Below, piece by piece: positions 9,613 to 16,607 of a stretch of 64,000 bases of DNA; within the stretch, counting starts at the first letter, position 1; each line of letters begins with the position of its first letter. The translations under genes and the position numbers were made by a program. The notes beneath the pieces were generated by a model, which worked only from the letters and a program-made list of their open reading frames with translations, made no database searches and was not told the origin of the DNA. Origin of the DNA: Burkholderia aenigmatica. GTDB taxonomy: Bacteria > Pseudomonadota > Gammaproteobacteria > Burkholderiales > Burkholderiaceae. The stretch lies in NCBI RefSeq assembly GCF_902499175.1, contig NZ_CABVQC010000055.1, positions 1 through 64,000 on the forward strand, in the 5' to 3' direction.

Positions 9613-10332
9613 ATGAGCAACACCCTGACCACGGCGATGATCTTCGCCGCCGGGCGCGGCGAACGGATGCGCCCGCTCACCGACACCCGTCCGAAGCCCC
9701 TGCTCGAAGCGGGCGGCAAGCCGCTGATCGTGTGGCAGATCGAAGCGCTCGCGCGCGCAGGCATCGAGACGATCGTGATCAACCACGCGTGGCTCGGCGA
9801 GCAGATCGAGGCCGCGCTCGGCGACGGTTCGCGCTGGGGCGTACGGCTCGCGTATTCGGCCGAGGGCGACGCGCTGGAAACTGCGGGCGGCATCGCGCAG
9901 GCATTGCCGCTGCTCGAGCGCGACGGCCAGCCGGCCGTGTTCGCGGCGGTCAGCGGCGATGTGTACTGCGCGTTCGACTACCGGACGCTCGCGCCGCGCG
10001 CCGCGCGGATGGCCGCGCTCGACGCGCCCGCGATGCATCTCGTGATGGTGCCGAACCCGCCGTTCCATCCGGCCGGCGACTTCGCGCTCGGCGACGACGG
10101 CCGCCTGGCGCTCGACGGCGTCGCGCGCTTCACGTTCGGCAACATCGGCGTGTACGACACGCGGATGTTCCGCGATCTCGCACCCGGCACACGGCGCGCG
10201 CTGACGCCGTACTATCGCGCGGCGATCGAAGCCGGCCGCGCGAGCGGCGAACTGTATGAAGGTATCTGGGAGAACGTCGGCACGCCCGCGCAGCTGGGCG
10301 AGCTCGACGCGCGGCTGCGCGCCGCGAAGTGA
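9613..10332 (+). CDS. murU: N-acetylmuramate alpha-1-phosphate uridylyltransferase MurU
   Basis: A 239-residue nucleotidyltransferase beginning with the signature FAAGRGERMRPLTDTRPKPL (residues 11-30), the GxGxRxxPxTxxxPKP nucleotide-binding loop. It uridylylates MurNAc-1-phosphate to UDP-MurNAc, completing a salvage route that bypasses MurA and so de novo fosfomycin-sensitive synthesis. An open frame continues upstream into amgK, but ATG 9613 just after the amgK stop fits the family start. Glucose-1-phosphate thymidylyltransferase-like annotations are possible, but partner and context favour MurU. Confidence 0.88.
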   Translation: MSNTLTTAMIFAAGRGERMRPLTDTRPKPLLEAGGKPLIVWQIEALARAGIETIVINHAWLGEQIEAALGDGSRWGVRLAYSAEGDALETAGGIAQALPLLERDGQPAVFAAVSGDVYCAFDYRTLAPRAARMAALDAPAMHLVMVPNPPFHPAGDFALGDDGRLALDGVARFTFGNIGVYDTRMFRDLAPGTRRALTPYYRAAIEAGRASGELYEGIWENVGTPAQLGELDARLRAAK

Positions 10333-10404
10333 CCCGCTGATGGGTCGTCAGGTTGATCGATCCACTGGCGGGTTGATCGACCGGTCAGTTGGCCGGCTGG
10401 TTAG

Positions 10405-10444
10405 CTGACCGACTGGCTGGCTGACCGACTGGCTGGCTGACCGG
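10405..10444. repeat. 16-bp tandem repeat, 2.5 copies, in a degenerate repeat tract
   Basis: The unit CTGACCGACTGGCTGG occurs perfectly at 10405-10420 and 10421-10436, followed by a half copy. The flanks (about 10340-10470) hold looser copies of GATCGACCGG and GGCCGGCTGG. The 235-base gap between murU and the convergent ABC exporter contains this tract and no credible gene. No T-tract terminator was found here. Confidence 0.8.
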
Positions 10445-10567
10445 CGAACTGACCGGGTTGGCTAGGCCGTCCAACCGATCCAGCGCCCGCCGGGCCATCG
10501 TGCCGGCCCGACTCCGCCCATCGAGCAAGCCCCTCCCGCTGTGCGCCCCCGCGCGCAGCACCGCCGC

Positions 10568-12475
10568 TCACGCGGCCTCGGCCTCTTCCCCGCCCGCCGC
10601 CGCGCGCTGCTGCTGCAGCGCCCACATCTGCGCATACAACCCGTCGGCGCGCACGAGTTCGTCGTGCGTGCCGCGCTCGACGATCCGCCCGTGGTCCATC
10701 ACGAGGATCTGCTGCGCGTGGACAACCGTCGACAGCCGGTGCGCGATCACGAGCGTCGTGCGATGCCGCGCAATCTGGTCGAGCTCGTGCTGGATCGCGC
10801 GCTCCGAGCGCGAATCGAGCGCCGACGTCGCTTCGTCGAACAGCAGCACCGGCGGGTTCTTCAGCAGCGTGCGCGCGATCGCGACGCGCTGCTTTTCGCC
10901 GCCCGACAGCTTGAGCCCGCGCTCGCCGACCGGCGTGTCATAGCCCTTCGGCAAGCTTTCGATGAAATCGTGGATGTGCGCGGCACGCGCAGCCGCGATC
11001 ACCTCGTCGCGGGTCGCGGCCGGCCGCCCGTACGCGATGTTGTAATAGATCGAGTCGTTGAACAGCACGGTGTCCTGCGGCACGATCCCGATCGACGCGC
11101 GCAGCGAATCCTGCGTGACGTCGCGGATATCCTGCCCGTCGATCCGGATCGCACCGCCGGCCTGCCGGTCGAGATCGTAGAAGCGGAACAGCAGCCGCGA
11201 CAGCGTCGACTTCCCGGAGCCGCTGTGGCCGACCACCGCGGTCGTCGTGCCCGCGTCGATCGTGAACGACACGTCGTGCAGGATCTGCCGCGCCGGCTCG
11301 TACGCGAAATTCACGTGCTCGAAGCGCACCTGCGCGCCGGATACCGCAAGCGGCCGCGCATCGGGCAGGTCGGCCACTTCCTTCGCGGCCGACAGCAGCC
11401 CGAACATCCGGTCCATGTCGGTGAGGCTCTGCTTCAGCTCGCGATACACGACCCCGAGGAAGTTCAGCGGAATGTACAGCTGCAACATGAACGTGTTGAT
11501 CAGCACCAGATCGCCGAGCGTCAGCTTGCCGGCGAGCACGCCCTGCGTCGCACGCCACAGGATGAACACGAGCCCCGTGCCGATGATCGTCTGCTGGCCG
11601 AAGTTCAGCACCGACAGCGAGTTCTGCGAGCGGATCGCAGCCTTGCGGTAGCGCTTGAGGTTCTCGTCGTAGCGCTGCGCTTCCCACTCCTCGTTGCCGA
11701 AATACTTGACCGTCTCGTAGTTGATCAGCGAATCGATCGCCCGCGAGTTCGCGCGCGAATCGAGCTCGTTCATCGTGCGGCGGAAATGCGTGCGCCAGTT
11801 GGTGACCTTCACCGTGAACACGATGTAGGTAACCAGCGCCGCAAACGTCACGTACGCGTAATAGGCCTCGTACTTGACCACGAAGAAGCCGAGCACGAGC
11901 CCGACCTCGACGAGCGTCGGCAGGATGCTGTACAGCGAATACGAGATCAGCTGCTGGATGCCGCGCGTGCCGCGCTCGATGTCGCGCGACATGCCGCCCG
12001 TCTGGCGCTCCAGGTGAAACCGCAGCGACAGCCCGTGCAGGTGCCGGAACACCTGCAGCGCGAGCTGGCGCACCGCGCTCTCGGTGACCTTCGAGAACAG
12101 GATCTCGCGCAGCTCGGTAAACAGTGAAGTCGACAGCCGCACGAGCGCATACGCGACGACCAGCAGCCCCACGCCGCCCGCGAGCACGATGCCGGCCGAC
12201 TGTTCGGCGCGGCCGATCGCGGTGATCTGCTGGACGTAGGACAGGTGGTCGACGATGCGCTTCATCACGACCGGCACGCCGAGGTTCGCGACCTTCGCGC
12301 CGATCAGGCAGCCGAGCGCGAGCGCGACGCGCCATTTGTAGGTGGTCAGGTACGGCAGCAACGACCGGATGGTCTGCCAGTCGTTGCGGGGCCCGGTCGA
12401 AGCCGGCGCGGGCTCGCCGGAAGCAGGAAATCGGCGCATGGGGGAAGGATCGGCGGCGGTGCCGGGCGCGTGCAT
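10568..12475 (-). CDS. Atm1/HMT-type ABC half-transporter (permease-ATPase fusion)
   Basis: 635 residues: a six-helix exporter membrane domain (about 45-330) and a C-terminal ATPase. Walker A is GHSGSGKST, the signature is LSGGEKQRVAIART and Walker B is LLFDEATSALD, so it should be active as a homodimer in the inner membrane. Sequence feel and length match the Atm1/ABCB7 group, which exports glutathione-linked sulfur or metal conjugates; that substrate is a family inference. Two starts are possible (12475, or Met13 at 12439), neither with a good ribosome site. It is monocistronic. Confidence 0.85.
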   Translation of the reverse strand: MHAPGTAADPSPMRRFPASGEPAPASTGPRNDWQTIRSLLPYLTTYKWRVALALGCLIGAKVANLGVPVVMKRIVDHLSYVQQITAIGRAEQSAGIVLAGGVGLLVVAYALVRLSTSLFTELREILFSKVTESAVRQLALQVFRHLHGLSLRFHLERQTGGMSRDIERGTRGIQQLISYSLYSILPTLVEVGLVLGFFVVKYEAYYAYVTFAALVTYIVFTVKVTNWRTHFRRTMNELDSRANSRAIDSLINYETVKYFGNEEWEAQRYDENLKRYRKAAIRSQNSLSVLNFGQQTIIGTGLVFILWRATQGVLAGKLTLGDLVLINTFMLQLYIPLNFLGVVYRELKQSLTDMDRMFGLLSAAKEVADLPDARPLAVSGAQVRFEHVNFAYEPARQILHDVSFTIDAGTTTAVVGHSGSGKSTLSRLLFRFYDLDRQAGGAIRIDGQDIRDVTQDSLRASIGIVPQDTVLFNDSIYYNIAYGRPAATRDEVIAAARAAHIHDFIESLPKGYDTPVGERGLKLSGGEKQRVAIARTLLKNPPVLLFDEATSALDSRSERAIQHELDQIARHRTTLVIAHRLSTVVHAQQILVMDHGRIVERGTHDELVRADGLYAQMWALQQQRAAAGGEEAEAA

Positions 12476-12613
12476 CGGCGGCCGGCTCGCTCACTTTCTC
12501 GTACAATTTGCGAACGTTGTATTGTCGCAGAAGCCGCTTCGCGCCGCTGCCGGCGCCCTCGCCGGCCGGCCTGCGCGTGGCGGCCTATTTATTACAGGAT
12601 GAAAGCCCCCGCC

Positions 12614-13009
12614 ATGACCGATTCGACCCTCGACCTCCCGCAAAAGCAGCCCGCGCTGCGCGTCGTCCCGCAACCGCATGACGCGAACGTCCACGGCGAC
12701 GTGTTCGGCGGCTGGATCATGTCGCAGGTCGACATCGCCGGCTCGATCCCCGCGAGCCAGCGCGCGAACGGCCGCGTCGCGACGGTCGCGGTCAACTCGT
12801 TCGTGTTCAAGCAGCCGGTGTTCGTCGGCGATCTGCTGAGCTTCTACGCGACCATCACGCGCACCGGCAACACGTCGATCACGGTCGACGTCGAGGTGTA
12901 CGCGCAGCGCATGCGCCTGATGGGCGAGGTCGTGAAGGTCACCGAAGCGACGCTCACCTACGTCGCGACCGGCCCCGACCGCAAGCCGCGGCAACTGCCG
13001 CCGCTCTGA
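12614..13009 (+). CDS. YciA-like acyl-CoA thioesterase (hotdog fold)
   Basis: 131 residues with the YciA/ACOT signature HDANVHGDVFGGWIMSQVDI near residue 25, which carries the catalytic Asp and the helix of the hotdog fold. It hydrolyses acyl-CoA esters to free CoA, probably with broad chain-length range. ATG 12614 is preferred, with GAAAG eight bases upstream; ATG 12599 in the same frame would add five residues. The gene is divergent from the ABC exporter and convergent with the next gene. Confidence 0.9.
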   Translation: MTDSTLDLPQKQPALRVVPQPHDANVHGDVFGGWIMSQVDIAGSIPASQRANGRVATVAVNSFVFKQPVFVGDLLSFYATITRTGNTSITVDVEVYAQRMRLMGEVVKVTEATLTYVATGPDRKPRQLPPL

Positions 13010-13045
13010 CCGGCGCGCGCCGCGACCGCGCGACGCACGGCCGCG

Positions 13046-13528
13046 TCAATGCGTGGCCGTCAGCCCGAACTCCCGCATCGCGGGCAGGAAATCGTGGTTC
13101 AGCTTCGGCTTGCGCGACAGCTTCACCAGCACGTAGCGCTGGAACGGCGCGAGCCGCTGCCACTGCGCAAGCTCGGGCGCCATCAGCCCGGCCAGCGCGC
13201 TCTGCTGCACGAGCGACTCCGGCACGATGTCGGTGGCACGCCAGGTCGGCTGCTCGTCCGGCTGGAACCACGACGGTTCCAGATCGGCATGCGTGCGCAG
13301 CATTTCGAACAGCGCGTGATCGAAGTTGGGCTCGATCGCGGTGTCCTCGTCGGCCGGAAAGCGCGCGAGCAGCTTGCGGTCCTCGAGCGGCAGCAACTGC
13401 CACTGCTCAAGCGAGATCCGCAGACCGAAACGGTCGAGATTGAAACGCACGATCATCGGAATGTACGTCAAATTTTCCGACGAATCGTGTTCGAAGTTGA
13501 ATAGCAACGGAGCGTCGCTGAGTCCCAT
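13046..13528 (-). CDS. Nitrate-reductase-associated protein (Nitr_red_assoc family)
   Basis: A 160-residue soluble protein of the family named for its frequent linkage to nitrate reductase genes; biochemical role unknown. The start at 13528 follows AGGTAA at good spacing. There is no membrane segment, signal or cysteine cluster. It is divergent from fdhD, whose product activates molybdenum formate dehydrogenase. The pair hints at a role around molybdoenzymes, but no reductase genes are in the window. Family membership is recalled from sequence; function is not established. Confidence 0.75.
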   Translation of the reverse strand: MGLSDAPLLFNFEHDSSENLTYIPMIVRFNLDRFGLRISLEQWQLLPLEDRKLLARFPADEDTAIEPNFDHALFEMLRTHADLEPSWFQPDEQPTWRATDIVPESLVQQSALAGLMAPELAQWQRLAPFQRYVLVKLSRKPKLNHDFLPAMREFGLTATH

Positions 13529-13649
13529 GGTCGTTACCTGACGTGGCGGATGCCGGCGCGGCCGGCCTGCCTGAGGTATTTTAGAACCTCTGCGCACGGG
13601 CGGCGGACACGATTGTCGCCGCCCGTGCTTCGAATCAACGGGAGTGCTC

Positions 13650-14474
13650 GTGAATCCGACCGAAACAACCGAACCGCGCGGCGCGATCGAATTGTCCGTG
13701 CGCCGCACCCGCGGCGGCACCGTCGAAGCCGCGCACGACTACGTGGGCCAGGAATGGCCGGTCGCCCTCGTGTTCAACGGCATCTCGCACGCGGTGATGA
13801 TGTGCACGCCGTGCGACCTCGAGGCATTCGCGGTCGGCTTCGCGATCTCGGAAGGGATCGTCGCGCGCGGCAGCGACATCAAGGACATCGAGGTGATCCT
13901 GCACGCCGACGCGCCGCTGCCGCATGCGGAAGTCCATCTGGAAGTCGTGCAGCAGGCGTTCGCCGCGCTAAAGGACCGGCGCCGCGCGCTTGCCGGGCGC
14001 ACCGGCTGCGGCGTATGCGGGATCGAAAGCATCGACCTGCTCGACCTCGCACCCGAACGCGTGCCCGATACGGGCTTTCTGGCTCGCCTCGCGCCCGACG
14101 CGCTCGCGCGCGCGGCGCAGGCGCTGCCGGCTCACCAGGCGCTCACGCGGCTCACGGGCGGCCTGCACGCGGCCGCGTGGTGCGACGCAACAGGCGCGAT
14201 CCGGATGGCGTTCGAGGACGTCGGGCGCCACAACGCGCTCGACAAGCTGATCGGCTCGCTCGTGCTGTCGCGCGCCGACACGACCGACGGCTTCGTGTTC
14301 CTGTCGAGCCGCGCAAGCTACGAGCTCGTGCGCAAGGCCGCGCGGGTCGGCATCCCGCTGGTGGCGACGATCTCCGCCCCGTCGTCGCTCGCGATCGAGA
14401 TCGCGAAAGCGGCCGGCTTGCGGCTCGTCAGCTTCTGCCGCGAAACCGGCCACGTCGACTACGGCACGGCCTGA
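13650..14474 (+). CDS. fdhD: Formate dehydrogenase accessory sulfurtransferase FdhD
   Basis: A 274-residue FdhD with the essential CxxC at Cys120/Cys123 (GCGVCGIES). That loop receives sulfur from IscS and passes it to the molybdenum cofactor of formate dehydrogenase. The C-terminal half has the conserved EDVGRHNALDKLIG motif. Start: GTG 13650 with GGAG five bases upstream is better than the in-frame GTG 13644, which overlaps that Shine-Dalgarno. No formate dehydrogenase genes lie nearby, so it acts in trans. Confidence 0.94.
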   Translation: MNPTETTEPRGAIELSVRRTRGGTVEAAHDYVGQEWPVALVFNGISHAVMMCTPCDLEAFAVGFAISEGIVARGSDIKDIEVILHADAPLPHAEVHLEVVQQAFAALKDRRRALAGRTGCGVCGIESIDLLDLAPERVPDTGFLARLAPDALARAAQALPAHQALTRLTGGLHAAAWCDATGAIRMAFEDVGRHNALDKLIGSLVLSRADTTDGFVFLSSRASYELVRKAARVGIPLVATISAPSSLAIEIAKAAGLRLVSFCRETGHVDYGTA

Positions 14475-14525
14475 GCGCGATCGCGGGCGCGCGCCGGCGG
14501 CTCGCCGCCGGCGTGGCCTGCTCCG

Positions 14526-15293
14526 TCAGTCGAACTGACGGAAATCCGGCTTGCGCTTCTCGAAGAACGCCGTCATCGCCTCGCGCGCTTCCGGTGCACG
14601 CAGCATCGCGGCGAAGTGGCCCGCTTCCTCGGCCATCCGCGCCGACGTCGCAACACCACCCGTGTCTTTCAGCAGCGCCTTCGTCACGCGCAGCGACGAC
14701 GCCGGCAGCGCCGCGAGCTTCGCCGCCTGCTTCGCCGCGAACGCGTCGAGTTCGGCGGCCGGCAGCACGCGGTTCACGATGCCGATCCGGTGCGCTTCCA
14801 GCGCATCGAACGCCTCGCCGAGCATCAGCTTCTCGGCGGCGACCTGATGGCCGGCCAGGCGCGGCAGCAGCACGCTCGATGCGGCTTCCGGGCACAGCCC
14901 GAGCTGCGCGAACGGCAGCGAGAACGTCGCCGTGTCGGCCGCGTACACGAGATCGCAATGCAGCAGCATCGTCACGCCGACGCCGATCGCGATGCCCGGC
15001 ACCGCGGCCACGATCGGCTTGCTCGCGCTGCTGATCCGCGCGAGAAACTGGAACACCGACGCGTTCTCGTCCTTCGGCGGCGACTTCAGGAAATCCTCGA
15101 GATCGTTCCCCGCGGTGAAGTTGCCGTCGCCACCGCGCAACAGGATCACGCGAACCGCCTTGTCTTCCTGGGCTTCGGCGAGTGCGTCGGCCATCGTCTG
15201 ATACATCGCCGCCGTCAGCGCGTTCTTCTTCGCCGGGCGCGCGATCGTGATCGTCATCACGCCATCGGCGCGTTCCACTTGAATTTCGGCCAC
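14526..15293 (-). CDS. Enoyl-CoA hydratase/isomerase family, ECI2-like
   Basis: A 255-residue crotonase-fold protein. The GTG start at 15293 is fixed by AGGAG six bases upstream. The oxyanion-hole segment reads GIAIGVGVTMLLHCD, where hydratases have a catalytic Glu (GGGCE-type) and this protein has Thr. The second acidic residue is kept in LGLCPEAASS. The GNDLEDF segment and this pattern resemble human ECI2 (delta3,delta2-enoyl-CoA isomerase). I infer isomerisation of unsaturated acyl-CoAs rather than hydration. It lies downstream of the beta-oxidation operon but behind a terminator, so it probably has its own promoter. Confidence 0.82.
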   Translation of the reverse strand: MAEIQVERADGVMTITIARPAKKNALTAAMYQTMADALAEAQEDKAVRVILLRGGDGNFTAGNDLEDFLKSPPKDENASVFQFLARISSASKPIVAAVPGIAIGVGVTMLLHCDLVYAADTATFSLPFAQLGLCPEAASSVLLPRLAGHQVAAEKLMLGEAFDALEAHRIGIVNRVLPAAELDAFAAKQAAKLAALPASSLRVTKALLKDTGGVATSARMAEEAGHFAAMLRAPEAREAMTAFFEKRKPDFRQFD

Positions 15294-15324
15294 AACCGTC
15301 TCCTTTGACTTTCCTCTATCGGAA

Positions 15325-15362
15325 TGAAAAAACGGTGCGCGAGCTCGTGGCCCGCGCACCGT
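15325..15362 (-). terminator. Rho-independent terminator of the beta-oxidation operon
   Basis: A perfect 10-bp stem (15332-15341 with 15353-15362) is followed on the minus strand by six Ts. It lies 24 bases past the thiolase stop and upstream of the ECI2-like gene. Confidence 0.9.
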
Positions 15363-15385
15363 CGTCGCTGTTCGTCCCGCTCCGC

Positions 15386-16585
15386 TTACAGGCGTTCGAT
15401 GATGCCCGCGGCGCCCATGCCGGTGCCGACGCACATCGTGACCATCCCGTACTTCAGGTTGCGGCGACGCAGGCCGTGCACGACGGTCGCCGCGCGGATC
15501 GCACCGGTCGCGCCGAGCGGGTGGCCGAGTGCGATCGCGCCGCCCATCGGGTTGACCTTCGACGGGTCGAGGCCGAGATCACGCATCACCGCCAGCGATT
15601 GCGCGGCGAACGCTTCGTTCAGCTCGATCCAGTCGAGATCGTCCTGCTTCAGGCCGGCGGCCTTCAGCGCGGCCGGAATCGCTTCCTTCGGACCGATGCC
15701 CATGATTTCCGGCGGCACGCCACGCACCGCGAAGCTCACGAAGCGCGCGAGCGGCGTCAGGTTGAATTCCTTCAGCACCTTCTCCGACACGACGAGCAGC
15801 GCGCCCGCGCCGTCCGACGTCTGCGAGCTGTTGCCGGCCGTGACCGAGCCCTTGTTCGCGAACACCGTGCGCAGCTTCGCGAGGCCTTCGATCGACGTAT
15901 CCGCGCGCGGACCTTCGTCGAGCGCGATCTCGCGCGTCTTCACGTCGACTTCACCGGTCGCGAGGTTCGGGAAGCGCTCGGTGATCGTGTATGCGGCGAT
16001 CTCGTCGTTGAACTCGCCGGCCTGCTGCGCGGCGAGTGCCTTGCGGTGCGACTCGACCGAGAACGCGTCCTGGTCTTCGCGGCTCACCTTCCACTGCTCG
16101 GCGACGCGCTCGGCCGTCAGGCCCATCCCGTACGCGATGCCGAAGTCTTCGTTGCGATCGAAGATGTGCGGCGACATCGACGGCTTGTTGCCCATCATCG
16201 GCACCATGCTCATCGATTCGCAGCCGCCTGCGAAGATCGCGTCCGATTCACCGACGCGGATACGGTCGGCCGCCATCGCCAGCGCCGTGATGCCCGACGC
16301 GCAGAAGCGGTTGACCGTCACGCCGCCGACCGTCTGCGGCAGGCCCGCGAGCAGCGCGCCCATCCGCGCGACATTCAGGCCCTGCTCGGCTTCCGGAATC
16401 GCACAGCCGATGATCGCGTCTTCGATCAGCTTGGTGTCGAAGCCCGGCACCTGCGCAACCGCCGACTTGATCGCGTGGACCAGCAGCTCGTCCGGGCGCG
16501 TGTTCTTGAAGACACCGCGCGGGGCCTTGCCGATCGGGGTGCGGCTGGCGGCGACGATGTATGCGTCTTGCAGTTGTTTGCTCAT
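15386..16585 (-). CDS. Acetyl-CoA C-acyltransferase (thiolase, FadA-like)
   Basis: A 399-residue thiolase that cleaves 3-ketoacyl-CoA with CoA in the last step of beta-oxidation. The acyl-accepting cysteine is Cys95 (NRFCASG). The other catalytic residues are His355 (ALGHPLGATG) and Cys385 (MCVGTGMGAAG). AAGGAG precedes ATG 16585. The gene starts 23 bases after the multifunctional enzyme and shares its operon. A biosynthetic acetoacetyl-CoA thiolase is formally possible from sequence; the partners favour degradation. Confidence 0.93.
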   Translation of the reverse strand: MSKQLQDAYIVAASRTPIGKAPRGVFKNTRPDELLVHAIKSAVAQVPGFDTKLIEDAIIGCAIPEAEQGLNVARMGALLAGLPQTVGGVTVNRFCASGITALAMAADRIRVGESDAIFAGGCESMSMVPMMGNKPSMSPHIFDRNEDFGIAYGMGLTAERVAEQWKVSREDQDAFSVESHRKALAAQQAGEFNDEIAAYTITERFPNLATGEVDVKTREIALDEGPRADTSIEGLAKLRTVFANKGSVTAGNSSQTSDGAGALLVVSEKVLKEFNLTPLARFVSFAVRGVPPEIMGIGPKEAIPAALKAAGLKQDDLDWIELNEAFAAQSLAVMRDLGLDPSKVNPMGGAIALGHPLGATGAIRAATVVHGLRRRNLKYGMVTMCVGTGMGAAGIIERL

Positions 16586-16607
16586 TTGAAGCTCCTTATC
16601 CGCTCGC

